Source: Verrucomicrobiota bacterium (GTDB taxonomy: Bacteria > Verrucomicrobiota > Verrucomicrobiia > Chthoniobacterales > SZAS-18). Taken from it: a stretch of 64,000 nucleotides of DNA. The DNA is taken from positions 1 through 64,000 of the forward strand of contig JAFEGM010000009.1 in assembly GCA_018240025.1 (NCBI GenBank). The letters are read 5' to 3'. A model generated the notes under the pieces. The model saw only the letters and a list, made by a program, of their open reading frames with translations. It did no database searches and was not told where the DNA came from. Of the stretch, positions 9,308-18,900 are shown piece after piece (position 1 is the stretch's first letter; every line of letters begins with the position of its first letter). A program made the position numbers and the translations under genes.

Positions 9308-11005
9308 ATGACTTTGCGCCTCGTCACTCTCGCGGCCGCTTCCGTTTGCGCCCTCGCCACCGCCAGTCGGGCGGTTACCCCATCGCAGGTCTATTCGCAC
9401 GGCGACCCGACCGGCGACGAGCAGTATTCCCTCGAGTTGATCAATCGCGCCCGCCTGAACCCGGTCGCGGAGGGCATCTTCCTAGGCGACATCAACGATC
9501 CGGTCATCAATCCCTACTACGTTTCCGCCAGCGTGAATCGGGCTCAGGTGAAGGCCGAGTTCGCGGTGCTGCCCGCGCAGCCGCCGCTCGCCTTCAATCC
9601 GAAGCTGACCGCGGCGGCGCGCTTCCAGACGCAGGACCAGATCGCCAACAACTACCAGGGCCACGAGTCCCCGACGGGCGGGACCATTGGTTCCCGTGCC
9701 ACCGCGGCCGGCTACAATTTCGCGGCCATCGGCGAGAACGTCTTCGCCAAGGTGCCGAACGTCCTGCTGGCCCATTGCGGGCTCAATGTGGACTTTTTCC
9801 TCAGCGCGACCCCGGTCCATCGGCGCGCCATCATGTCGATCGCCCCCTTCGCGCCGGTCTACAAGGAATACGGCGCGGGCTACGCGGCGGCCACCTCGGG
9901 CAGTGCGGTGACGCCGAACGTGATGACGCAGACGTTCGGCATCGACCTGAACGAGAGCAGTACGCCCTTCCTCACCGGCGTGGTCTATCGCGATCTCGAC
10001 AACAACTCGTTCTACACCTCGGGCGAAGGCCTCGCGGGGGTGACCGTGACGCCGGACGAAGGCACCTTCTCGGCCGTCACTTCCAGCTCGGGCGGCTACG
10101 CCATTCCGCTCAAGAACCTCACGCCCGGCGCGACCACGCTGCGGGTCACGTTCAGCGGCGGCGCGCTCACCTCGCCGTTCGTGCGGAACGTCGGGCTGAA
10201 TGGCACCGCCAACGTGAAGGCCGACGTCATGGTCGGCAAGGCGCGCGTGGTCAATCTCTCCACCCGCCTGCGCGTGGAAGGCGGCGACAATGTCGGCATC
10301 GCCGGCTTCGTGGTCAGCGGCAACAATCCGAAGCGCGTGCTCATCCGCTCGCTCGGGCCGTCGCTGGGCGCCTTCGGCGTCTCCAGCCCGCTGGCCGATC
10401 CCAGCCTCGAGGTGCGCGATTCCGGGCAGAACCTCGTGGCGAGCAACGACAGCTGGAAGAGCTCGCAGCAGGCCCAGATCACGGCCAGCGGCTTCGCCCC
10501 GAGCTCGGACGCCGAGCCGGCCATCGTGGCCACGCTCAATCCCGGCTCCTACACAGCCATCGTGCGCGGGGCGAATTCAGGCGTCGGCGTGGCCATCGTG
10601 GAGGTCTACGATCTGGAGACCGGGGGCAGCAGCTATCCGATCAACGTTTCCACCCGCGGCATTGTCCGGACGGGCGAGAACGTCATGATCGGCGGCTTCG
10701 TCCTGCCGAGCCAGAAGAAGGTCATCGTGCGCGCGATCGGGCCGTCGCTGACGGCCTTCGGCGTGACCGGGGCGCTGGCGAATCCGAGCATCGAGCTGAA
10801 GAATTCGAACGGCGTGACCGTGGCCAGCAACGACGATTGGAAGGCCACCCAGCAGGCCGAGATCCAGTCCAGCGGCTTAGCTCCGACCAACGATAACGAG
10901 GCGGCCATCGTCGCCACGCTGCCGGCGGGCTCGTATACGGCCATTGTGACCGGCGTGGGCGCGACTTCGGGCGTGGCGCTGTTCGAGGTCTTCGATCTCG
11001 ACTGA
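9308..11005 (+). CDS. Secreted CAP-domain protein
   Basis: The ATG at 9308 begins a signal peptide ('MTLRLVTLAAASVCALATAS'); the open frame upstream is a shadow of xseA. Residues of about 35-225 form a CAP/SCP (PR-1) domain, with 'LELINRARLNP', 'NNYQGHESPTG', 'AAIGENVF' and 'PVHRRAIMSI'. A Cna-B/SdrD-like beta domain follows ('GVVYRDLDNNSFYTSGEGLA'). Two tandem copies of an approximately 115-residue domain then carry 'RVLIRSLGPSLGAFGV' / 'KVIVRAIGPSLTAFGV' and 'GSYTAIV'. The latter domain recurs in secreted verrucomicrobial proteins and has no assigned role that I know. The last codons ('EVFDLD') are repeated downstream in a tandem DNA array. Confidence 0.88.
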   Translation: MTLRLVTLAAASVCALATASRAVTPSQVYSHGDPTGDEQYSLELINRARLNPVAEGIFLGDINDPVINPYYVSASVNRAQVKAEFAVLPAQPPLAFNPKLTAAARFQTQDQIANNYQGHESPTGGTIGSRATAAGYNFAAIGENVFAKVPNVLLAHCGLNVDFFLSATPVHRRAIMSIAPFAPVYKEYGAGYAAATSGSAVTPNVMTQTFGIDLNESSTPFLTGVVYRDLDNNSFYTSGEGLAGVTVTPDEGTFSAVTSSSGGYAIPLKNLTPGATTLRVTFSGGALTSPFVRNVGLNGTANVKADVMVGKARVVNLSTRLRVEGGDNVGIAGFVVSGNNPKRVLIRSLGPSLGAFGVSSPLADPSLEVRDSGQNLVASNDSWKSSQQAQITASGFAPSSDAEPAIVATLNPGSYTAIVRGANSGVGVAIVEVYDLETGGSSYPINVSTRGIVRTGENVMIGGFVLPSQKKVIVRAIGPSLTAFGVTGALANPSIELKNSNGVTVASNDDWKATQQAEIQSSGLAPTNDNEAAIVATLPAGSYTAIVTGVGATSGVALFEVFDLD

Positions 11006-11531
11006 CCGCTTGCGCGGGGGCATGGAATCTTTGCCTCAAAGAACTCAAAGACCGCAAAGAAAGGGCGGCTGTTTGGGGTGAATTTCCCGCGCTTCGAGGT
11101 CTTCGATCTCGGCTGACCCCGCTTGCACGGGGGCATGGAATCTTTGCAAAGACCGCAAAGAAAGGGCGGCTGTTTGGGGGAATTTCCCGCGCTTCGAGGT
11201 CTTCGATCTCGGCTGACCCCGCTTGCGCGGGGGCATGGAATCTTTGCCTCAAAGAACTCAAAGACCGCAAAGAAAGGGCGGCTGTTTGGGGTGAATTTCC
11301 CGCGCTTCGAGGTCTTCGATCTCGGCTGACCCCGCTTGCGCTGGGACATGGAATCCCTGCCTCAAAGAGCTCAAAGACCGCAAGGAAGAGGCGCCAGTTC
11401 GGGGTGAGTTTCCCGCGCTTCGAGGTCTTCGATCTCGACTGACCCCGCTTGCGCAGGGGACGTGGAATCTTTGCCTCAAAGAGCTCAAAGACCGCAAAGA
11501 AGAGGCGGCTGTTTGGGGTGAGTTTCCCGCG
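10982..11531 (+). repeat. Five tandem 100-113 bp repeats after the CAP gene
   Basis: Each unit begins with CTTCGAGGTCTTCGATCTCG (starts at 10982, 11092, 11192, 11305 and 11418; the first copy begins GTTCGAGG). It continues through CTGACC, GCTTGCGCGGGGGCATGGAA, CCTCAAAGAACTCAAAGACC and GCAAAGAAAGGGCGGCTGTT to TTTCCCGCG. The unit start is the end of the CAP coding sequence including its stop, so the array was probably seeded from the gene's 3' end. There are no unique spacers, so it is not CRISPR. Confidence 0.85.
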
Positions 11532-11647
11532 GGCCCTCGGACCGGCGGGAGATGGCTTTCATGGCCGCGGGCGGAGGTCCTTTCCGGACCGCTTCCAGAG
11601 CGGAACTACTTTCGCGGCCAGCCGAACGGGGTATGGTCCCGCCCCCT

Positions 11648-12193
11648 ATGGCATTCAATCAGCGCCACGACGCCCGTGAGGCGACGGTCCAGTTTCTCAT
11701 GCATTGCGAGGTCAACGGCAAGCTGACCCCCGAGGCGGTGACGAACGAGGACGAGACGGGCTTTTGGGAGATGCGGCCGGCCATGCGCAAGGTGCGGATC
11801 CTGACCATGGAGCTGACCCGCGGCGTGCTGGGCGAGCGCGTCGGACTGGACGAGCGCATCCAGCGGCATTGCCACAATTACCTCATCTCGCGCATGAACG
11901 CGGTCGACCGCAACGTGCTGCGGCTGGCAGTGTACGAGATGTTCCATCGGCTCGAGGTGCCGCCGGTGGTGGCCCTGAACGAGGCCATCGAGATCGCCAA
12001 GCGCTACGGCACCGACGACTCCGGGCGCTTCGTGAACGGCATTCTCGACCAGGTGAAGCGCGAGGTCACGCGGCCCTGGCGTACGGCCGTGGAACCCGAG
12101 CGGGCGGCCGACGACGCTCCGGCCAAGGACGCGCCCGAGCCCGCCAAGGCGCGGCCGGCGGCGGAAGGGCTGGTGGTGGACGACCTTTTCTGA
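11648..12193 (+). CDS. nusB: Transcription antitermination protein NusB
   Basis: NusB binds boxA RNA with S10 in the rRNA antitermination complex. The 181-residue product has the all-helical NusB fold signature: an N-terminal 'RHDAREATVQFLMHCEVNGK', central 'NYLISRMNAVDRNVLRLAVY', and 'PPVVALNEAIEIAKRYGTDD' followed by 'FVNGILDQV'. The ATG at 11648 fits the family's N-terminus; the frame runs further upstream into repeat DNA. A low-complexity Ala/Pro/Glu tail of about 35 residues extends past the usual end. ftsY follows after 54 bases, and the two are probably co-transcribed. Confidence 0.93.
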   Translation: MAFNQRHDAREATVQFLMHCEVNGKLTPEAVTNEDETGFWEMRPAMRKVRILTMELTRGVLGERVGLDERIQRHCHNYLISRMNAVDRNVLRLAVYEMFHRLEVPPVVALNEAIEIAKRYGTDDSGRFVNGILDQVKREVTRPWRTAVEPERAADDAPAKDAPEPAKARPAAEGLVVDDLF

Positions 12194-12247
12194 ACGACGG
12201 CAGCCTGCCGCCGCCGAGGGCTCGGCGCGCGGAACCAATTTTCTGAC

Positions 12248-13087
12248 ATGAGTTTCTTTCAGCGCCTCAAGGAGCGATTCATCGGCAAACCCGTCGACTG
12301 GGACGAGCTGGAGGAGACGCTCATCCGGGCCGACCTCGGCGTGCCGCTCACGCTCCGCATCATCTCGACCCTGCAGACGCTGCCGAAGGTGACGTCGAAG
12401 GAGATCGTGGAAGTCACGCGGGCCGAGGTCATGCGCCTGCTCCCGATGGATCTGCCGCCGCTGCGCCCGCTGCCGGCCAGTCCGAAGGTCATCCTGGTCG
12501 TCGGGGTCAATGGCACCGGCAAGACCACCTCGACGGCCAAGCTGGCGCATTACCTCAAGTCGCGTCGGCACAGCGTGCTGCTGGCCGCGGCCGACACCTT
12601 CCGCGCGGCGGCCATCGAGCAGCTCGGGCTCTGGGGCGAGCGCCTCGGCATCGAGGTGGTGAAGGGGCAATACAACGCCGATCCTGCCGCGGTCTGCTAC
12701 GACGCGCTCGAGCGGGCCGAGAAGCAGAACATCGAGTTCCTCATCTGCGACACCGCCGGCCGGCTGCACACGCGCTCAAACCTGATGGCGGAGCTGGCCA
12801 AGATCTCGCGCACGCTGGCCAAGCGCGATCCGAAGGCGCCGCACGAGTGCTTCCTGGTGGTCGATGCCACCACCGGCTCGAACGCGCTCATGCAGGCCAA
12901 GGAGTTCAAGGCCGCGGCCAATCTGACCGGGATGATCGTGACCAAGCTCGACGGTAGCGGCAAGGGTGGCGTCCTCGTGGCCATCCAGAACGAGCTCGGC
13001 CTGCCCACCCGCTTCGTCGGCACAGGCGAGAAGGCCACGGAATTCGCGCCCTTCGATCGGGACGACTTCGTGGAGCGAATGATGTAA
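12248..13087 (+). CDS. ftsY: Signal recognition particle receptor FtsY
   Basis: This is the SRP receptor GTPase at the inner membrane, which takes ribosome-nascent chain complexes from Ffh and passes them to the translocon. It has an NG domain only, with no M domain (excluding Ffh) and no long acidic A domain. The N-domain helices come first, then G1 'GVNGTGKTTSTAKLA' near residue 84, 'DTFRAAAIEQL', G3 'DTAGRLHT', 'TKLDGSGKGG' (G4) and the closing 'FVGTGEKATEFAPFD'. At 279 residues it matches short FtsY proteins. The next gene starts 15 bases downstream. Confidence 0.93.
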   Translation: MSFFQRLKERFIGKPVDWDELEETLIRADLGVPLTLRIISTLQTLPKVTSKEIVEVTRAEVMRLLPMDLPPLRPLPASPKVILVVGVNGTGKTTSTAKLAHYLKSRRHSVLLAAADTFRAAAIEQLGLWGERLGIEVVKGQYNADPAAVCYDALERAEKQNIEFLICDTAGRLHTRSNLMAELAKISRTLAKRDPKAPHECFLVVDATTGSNALMQAKEFKAAANLTGMIVTKLDGSGKGGVLVAIQNELGLPTRFVGTGEKATEFAPFDRDDFVERMM

Positions 13088-13102
13088 CCGAGGGCGACCG
13101 CC

Positions 13103-14479
13103 ATGCAGCTGACCGCCGACGAACGCTCCACCTTCCTTTCGCGCCTGCGCGCCGTGTTGCCGGTCGCGCGCTGGTTTCGTGGCAAGGCCCGCCGCCTGCG
13201 CGGCCTGGAGGTGGCGGCCGATGCGCCGCTCGATCTCGGCGACGGCACGACCGCGCATTTCCTGCTGGTGCGGGCCGATTATCGCGAAGGCGAGTCGGAA
13301 CTCTACTTCGTCCCCGTGCTCACGCCTGGATTGGGCGAGGCGTTGCAATCGGAGGCTTTCCGGAAGGCCCTGCTGCGACTCATCGTGCGCGGCGAGTCGA
13401 TCACGACGAGCGGCGGCCGGCTGGCTGGCCAGCCGGGACAGGCCGCGCGCGGCGCGCAGCTCGATCTGCCGTCGGAGGCGCTCGCGCTGGAGCAGAGCAA
13501 CAGCGCCGTGGCCTACGGCGAGCAGTTCTTCCTCAAGGTCTTCCGCGTGCCGGAGCTGGGGGCGAACCCGGACATCGAACTCGGGCGCTTCCTGACCGAG
13601 GAGGCCGACTTCGCCAATGCGCCTGTCTTTGCCGGCACGCTGACGCTCGATCTCGGCGAGGGCGAACCGCGCGTGCTGGCGCTGATGCAGCGCCGGATCG
13701 AGGCCCTCGGCGACGCCTGGCCGCTGGCCTGCGCGCTGGCGGCGGGCGATCTCCAGGCCGGGCTCGTGGGGGCCTCGCGCCAATCGCTCCAGCTCGCCAA
13801 CGAGCTGGGCTTACGCACGGCGGAACTCCACGCCGCGCTCGCCCAGGGGACGGCACCGACGCTCGCGCCCGAGCCGTTCGGCGAGGCCGAGTACACCGCG
13901 CTGGAGCAACGCGTGGCGCAGCGCTGCGGCGCGACGGCGGAGTTGCTGCGCGCCAAGCAGTCCGGGTCCGCGCTGGCCGATGCTCTGGCCGCGCGTGCGA
14001 CCGGCGGCGCGAGCGCAGTCAGAGGGCGGCGCCGGCTGGGCGGATCGCTCGTCCGCATCCACGGCGACTACCACCTGGGCCAGGTGCTGGTCCGGGCGGA
14101 CGGCGCGCTCATCATCACCGATTTCGAGGGCGAACCCGCCCGCTCGCTGGCCGAGCGCCGGCAGAAGCGCAGCCCGCTGGTCGATGTGGCCGGCATGCTG
14201 CGCTCCTTCGATTACGCGGCCGCGACCGCCGCGCGGGATTCGGACCGGCCGGTCAGCGCCGGCTGGCGCGAAGCCATGAGCCGACGTTTTCTCAAAGCCT
14301 ATTACGGTCGCATTCCCGCGGACCTGCTGCCGCCGAAGGCCACGCGCGATGCAGTGCTCGATTTGCTGCTGCTGGAGAAGGCGGCCTACGAGCTGGCCTA
14401 CGAATTGAACAATCGACCGGATTGGGTGGCCATCCCGCAGGGCGGGCTGGAGCGCCTGCTAGGGAAGGATGAAGGATGA
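13103..14479 (+). CDS. Maltokinase-like phosphotransferase
   Basis: It probably phosphorylates maltose with ATP to maltose-1-phosphate, the GlgE-pathway donor, in the cytoplasm. The N-terminal cap ('FLSRLRAVLPVARWFRGKAR') matches the maltokinase N-terminal domain. The C-terminal lobe is an aminoglycoside-phosphotransferase fold with the catalytic loop 'RIHGDYHLGQVLVR', the metal-binding 'IITDFEGEPARSLAERR' and 'SPLVDVAGMLRSFDYA', the diagnostic maltokinase combination. Length (458) is normal. It sits 15 bases after ftsY; no glgE, treS or glgB is visible in the window. Alternative: a kinase for a related disaccharide. Confidence 0.8.
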   Translation: MQLTADERSTFLSRLRAVLPVARWFRGKARRLRGLEVAADAPLDLGDGTTAHFLLVRADYREGESELYFVPVLTPGLGEALQSEAFRKALLRLIVRGESITTSGGRLAGQPGQAARGAQLDLPSEALALEQSNSAVAYGEQFFLKVFRVPELGANPDIELGRFLTEEADFANAPVFAGTLTLDLGEGEPRVLALMQRRIEALGDAWPLACALAAGDLQAGLVGASRQSLQLANELGLRTAELHAALAQGTAPTLAPEPFGEAEYTALEQRVAQRCGATAELLRAKQSGSALADALAARATGGASAVRGRRRLGGSLVRIHGDYHLGQVLVRADGALIITDFEGEPARSLAERRQKRSPLVDVAGMLRSFDYAAATAARDSDRPVSAGWREAMSRRFLKAYYGRIPADLLPPKATRDAVLDLLLLEKAAYELAYELNNRPDWVAIPQGGLERLLGKDEG

Positions 14480-14522
14480 AGGATGAAGGGGGCAGCGCCG
14501 GAAGGGATTCGTCCTGAGACGA

Positions 14523-14580
14523 AGACGCCACCTCGTCCCGGTGCGGCCCCGAGGGAGCCGCGCGGGAGGAGATGGCGTCT
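14523..14580. terminator. Hairpin between convergent genes
   Basis: AGACGCCACCTC and GAGGAGATGGCGTCT form an inverted repeat (8 bp perfect outer stem) around a GC-rich loop, lying between the convergent maltokinase-like gene and the DUF2383 gene. There is no T-run, so it is a plausible but not classical bidirectional terminator. Confidence 0.45.
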
Positions 14581-14598
14581 TGGATGGAGCTGAGAGAC

Positions 14599-15066
14599 TC
14601 AGGCCGCGATCGGCGTCGAGGCGGAGCCGCCCTGATCGCGCAGGGCCTTCACCTTGTCGTGGGCGTCCTTGATGTCGGAAGCCTGATTGGTGATGACGGT
14701 GCGGATGTTGGCCGGCAGGTCCTCCGCTAGCGCATCGCGGTAATGGCTGACGGCGGTGTCTTCGCCACGCTCGCATTCGTCGAGGATGGCCTGATCGTCC
14801 TGGCTGGTCACGGCGGTGCGGACATTGATCCAGCCGCGATGCAGCGTGCCGAGGACGGAGGAGCTGTTCTCGTACTCTTCGCCCAGTTCGCGCACGAACA
14901 TCTGCAGTTCGCCGGCCAGCTTGGCGCGCTGGAGCGAGAACTCGTGGAAGACGCGCTTCAGCTCGACGGACTTGGCGCCTTCGGCGGCGAGACGGAAGCC
15001 TTCCTGACCGTCCTTGAGGGTCTGGATGAGGGAGTTGAGGACTTTGGCGGTGTTGGCGGGATTCAT
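14599..15066 (-). CDS. DUF2383 / PA2169-family four-helix protein
   Basis: The 155-residue all-helical protein begins 'MNPANTAKVLNSLIQTLKDG' and carries 'EGFRLAAEGAKSVELKRVF' and 'ECERGEDTAVSHYRDAL', matching the DUF2383 four-helix bundle. This ferritin-like family has no firmly established reaction and is often found in stress-induced loci. It is followed upstream on the same strand by two other small genes with membrane or envelope features, suggesting a shared envelope or osmotic stress role (inference). Confidence 0.85.
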   Translation of the reverse strand: MNPANTAKVLNSLIQTLKDGQEGFRLAAEGAKSVELKRVFHEFSLQRAKLAGELQMFVRELGEEYENSSSVLGTLHRGWINVRTAVTSQDDQAILDECERGEDTAVSHYRDALAEDLPANIRTVITNQASDIKDAHDKVKALRDQGGSASTPIAA

Positions 15067-15102
15067 TCTGAGGAATCGGAGTTTGGGGTGGTTTCGAGGC
15101 GC

Positions 15103-15399
15103 TCAGTGCGAGCGGCGGAGAAGTCGGATGCCGGCGTAGATCGCGGCGGCTCCGACGAGATAGAGGAGCGTCTCGCGCACCGCGGCGGGGCGCGTTTCGG
15201 GATCGGAGAAGCGCGAGCGCACGTCGTCGGCGAACTCGCCGGCGCGGCGCTGGAGCGAGCCGGCCTGCTGCTGCAGCGGCTCGAGCACCTGCTCGCGGGC
15301 GCGGTCGCGCATCTGCTGCCACGGAACGGCTTCGCTCAGGTCGTGCGCGATCTTCTCGAGTTTGCCGACGGCGGCGGAGAGGTCAGTCATGGTGTTCAT
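15103..15399 (-). CDS. Small helical protein with C-terminal membrane anchor
   Basis: 98 residues from the ATG at 15399. A long amphipathic, probably coiled-coil part ('VGKLEKIAHDLSEAVPW', 'LEPLQQQAGSLQRRAGEFA') is followed by one hydrophobic segment ('ETLLYLVGAAAIYAGIRLL') and a basic end. The layout resembles ElaB/YqjD (DUF883) inner-membrane proteins, but the match is to architecture only. It lies between the DUF2383 and entericidin-like genes on the same strand. Confidence 0.65.
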   Translation of the reverse strand: MNTMTDLSAAVGKLEKIAHDLSEAVPWQQMRDRAREQVLEPLQQQAGSLQRRAGEFADDVRSRFSDPETRPAAVRETLLYLVGAAAIYAGIRLLRRSH

Positions 15400-15434
15400 G
15401 TTGGGTTGAGGATGGGGGCTCGGTGGCTGGCGTT

Positions 15435-15641
15435 TCAGGGGGCGTTGCCGGCGCGCTCGACCCCGCGGCCGACGGCTTGCACGTCGCGGCCCACGCCCTT
15501 GGTGGTGTTGCAGGCCGTCTGCGCGAGCGAGGCGGCGAGGAGACCCATGATCGCGATGGCGGTGGCGATCGCCTCGAGCCAGGAGCGCTCGCGGACAGGG
15601 GCGGTGGGGGTGGTCGTGGGGGCGATGGTCTGAGTGTTCAT
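15435..15641 (-). CDS. Entericidin-like small lipoprotein
   Basis: 68 residues. A hydrophobic segment ('AIATAIAIMGLLAASLAQTA') leads to a Cys and 'CNTTKGVGRDVQAVGRGVE', the classic entericidin A/B signature (NTxxGxGxDVxxxGxxV). It is predicted to be an envelope lipoprotein; in enterobacteria the family is linked to stationary-phase and osmotic stress. An unusual feature is the N-terminal extension of about 20 residues before the hydrophobic part, with no strong basic start. It is the first gene of the minus-strand trio. Confidence 0.75.
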   Translation of the reverse strand: MNTQTIAPTTTPTAPVRERSWLEAIATAIAIMGLLAASLAQTACNTTKGVGRDVQAVGRGVERAGNAP

Positions 15642-15993
15642 GGAGGTTGGAAAACCGAGCTGGTGAGGTGGTGGGGCTCCTCGCGGAGCGCACCTTTCTC
15701 CTTAACAGTCCGCGTGCCGCGGCCGGAAACGGCCCCTCCGCCAGAGTAGCAACCGCATCCCGGTGGGTTCCTGGGCCCGGACTCCACGTGCAAACTGCAA
15801 AGGCCCTCGGCAGACCGTTCGCATCCTGCACGGGGGCTTGCCGCTGCAGTCCGAAAGGGGTCTTCTTAATGCCAGCTTAACGGCGGGCGCTTAGCTCTCC
15901 GCGGCGACCGGCCGCCTCGGCGTTCGCGGCCGCTGCGACCGCGGGCAGCTCCGCGCGCCCCGCCAACAGTTTGCCCAAAGACTCTCCTCGCGC
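15642..15993. other. Divergent intergenic region
   Basis: About 350 bases between the entericidin-like gene (minus) and the CotH gene (plus). It should hold promoters for both. I see no clear gene, repeat or recognisable operator. Confidence 0.4.
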
Positions 15994-18900
15994 GTGAATT
16001 TACCCCTCTCCACCCGCCTCTTGGCCGCACTCGCCGCCGCCGTGCTGCCTCTAACTGCCTCGGCGCAGATCGTCCTGACCGAGATCCATTACCACCCGGT
16101 CGAAGAGGCGACGTTCAACACGGACGGCACGCCCGTCTTCGATCTCTCGGACGACATCCACGAGTTCGTCGAAATCCAGAACATCGGCACCGGCACGGTC
16201 GACCTCGGCGGTTGGACGCTGGCGGGCGGCATCAGCTACACCTTCCCGACCGGCACCACCATTGCGCCCGGCGCGTTCCGGGTCATCGCCAAGAATCCGG
16301 CGCGGCTCGCCACGGTCTACGGGCTCGACGTCGCGACGGTGCTCGGCGCCTACACCGGCAAGCTCGGCAACAACTCGGATTCGGTGCAGGTGCGCGATGC
16401 TTCCGGCACCACCCGCGACGCGGTCACGTACGATTCGAAGTTCCCGTGGGCCGGCGCGGCCGATGCCCTCGGCGCGAGCGATCGCTTCACCGGCCTCAAT
16501 TCGGCCGACTACCAGTTCAAAGGGCGCTCGCTCCAGCGCGTCAGCGTGACCGCCGCCTCGAGCGATCCGGCCAACTGGCTGGCCTCGCCGCTGAGCGGCC
16601 CCACGCCCGGCAGCCCGCAGGCGGTCACGCGAGCGGTGCCGAAGCCGGTCGTTGTCGCGCAGTCCTATGCGCAGGTCAGCGACGGCGCCACCATCGTGCG
16701 GGCCAACCAGCAGGTGCGCATCGATTGCACCTACTCGTCCACCGCCTCGCTCAGTGGCGTGGTGGTCGAGTATTTCGTGGACGACATCAACTCGACCTCC
16801 GAGACGCGCACCTCCGTGGCCATGACGGAGACGCCGGCCGGCAGCGGGAAATACACCGCGACGTTGCCCGGGCAGGTCGACCGCTCGGTCGTGCGCTACC
16901 GTTTCCGCGCCAACCGCGGCGACGGCGTGGAGACGGTCTCGCCGCGTGCGGACGATCCGCAGATCGCGCCCATCGGCGCAAGCGGCGCGCTCGAGTCGTG
17001 GCACGGCTATTTCGTCACGCCGGCCCGCACCTCGACGCGGCCGATCTACGACATGCTCGTCTCCTCGGCCGCGCTCACGCAGCTGAACACGAACATCACG
17101 CAGAATCCGCCGCGCACGACCACCGCCACGGCCACCGGTCTGCCGCGCGACACGCCCTTCGTGGCGGCCACCGCCCCGCTTTGGAACGGCACGCGCCACG
17201 GGGTCTTCGCGCACAACGGCGTGCTCTACGATGTCCACATCCGCTATCACGGCAGCCGCTATCACCGCGCGGCCTCGAACAACTCCTTCAAGCTGCATTT
17301 CCCCGACCACCAGCTCTTCAAGGAGCAGAACTCGTGGTTCGTGACCGGCCACAGCGCGGTCTTCATCGAGGCGCAGAAGATCAACCGTCTGCTCGGGCTG
17401 CCGTCGTCGAAAATGCAGCAGGTCGACTGGTACTATAACTCGAACGCGGTCCTCGTCCGCAGCGAGCAGGGCGAATACGGCAACGAGATGCTCGACGAGT
17501 ACCACGACCTCGTGCAGCAGCTGAACCCCGGCAGCACCAAGGAGGCGCGCGGCGAACTCTACAAGGCCGTCGGCAACATCAGCAGCTCGCAGAACAACAC
17601 CGAGGGGCCGTACACGAAGGCGGATCAGGCGCCGATGCTGGCCAATGCGGGCTGGACGAAGATCCAGCGCTACGACTGGACCTACGCCTTGCAGAGCAAC
17701 ACGTGGAAGGGCCCGAAGCCGATCCAGGATCTGCTCGAGAGCATGTGGCCGGCCCGCGGCGACTCGCCCAGCGCGCCGAACCTCAACGTGACCAACACCC
17801 GGGCTTGGTTCGCGGCCAACTTCGATCTCGACGCGACGCTCACCTCGCTCGCCCTGCTCGAGTGGATGGGCATCTGGGACGACACCGGCCACAACCAGTT
17901 CTTTTGGCGACGCGCCAACGGCAAATGGGTGCGGCTCGGCTGGGACTACGACGACGTCATGACCACTGCGCGGCAGAATCAGTCGATCTACTCGAACGAG
18001 AGCGGCGTGAACACCTTCAACGGTCCGAGCTGGTGGAAGGATTCGTTCTTCAAGGCCTACCGCGCCGAATTCAACCAGCGCATCTGGGAGCTGACCAACT
18101 CGTTCTTCGATCCGACCAACCTGACCGCGGAGGGACTCACGAACGCGGCAAGCTTCGCCACGGCGCGTCGCACGTACATCAACGGCCAGCTCTCGGCGCT
18201 CGGCACGTACACGAAGCCGAATCGGCCGACCAATTCCACCCCGGCCAACGGCGGCATCGTCGTCGGCGCGACCAACCTCACGGCCAGCGCCTTCTCGCAT
18301 CCGGCCACCGGCACACATGTGTCCTCGAAGTGGGAGATCCGCAGGTCGACCGGCAACTACGAGGAGCCGGTGGTGCGCGTGACCTCGACCGCGAGCAAGA
18401 CGTCCTTCCCGATTCCTTTCGACCAGCTGACCTACGGGCAGACCTACTTCTGGCGCGTGACCTATCTCGACAATGCCGGCCATCCGTCGGTGGTCTCGGC
18501 CGAGACGAGCTTCACCTGGGGCACTTCGTCCACCACCGCGGGCACGCTGGTGCTCAACGAGATCCTGGCGAGCAATCGCAACACGATCCAGAACGGCGCC
18601 GGCTATCCCGATTACATCGAGCTGCGGAACAACGGCGCGACCGCGGCCGTGCTCGACGGGATGACCCTGACCGACGATCCGCTCGTGCCGGCCAAGTTCA
18701 CCTTCCCCGCCGGGACCAGCATTCCGGCGGGTGGCTACCTCGTGGTCTGGGCCGATTCCGACACGGCTGCGCCGGGGCTGCACACGGGCTTCGGGCTCAA
18801 TGACGAGGGCGATCAGGTGCTCCTGCTCAGCGGCAGCACGATCGTCGACAGCGTCAGCTTCGGTCCCCAGGCGCCCGATCTCTCCATCGGCCGCATCGTC

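Noticed and set aside
10982-11531. Possible CRISPR array
   Set aside because: Units of 100-113 bp are directly adjacent, with no short repeat/unique spacer alternation and no cas genes.
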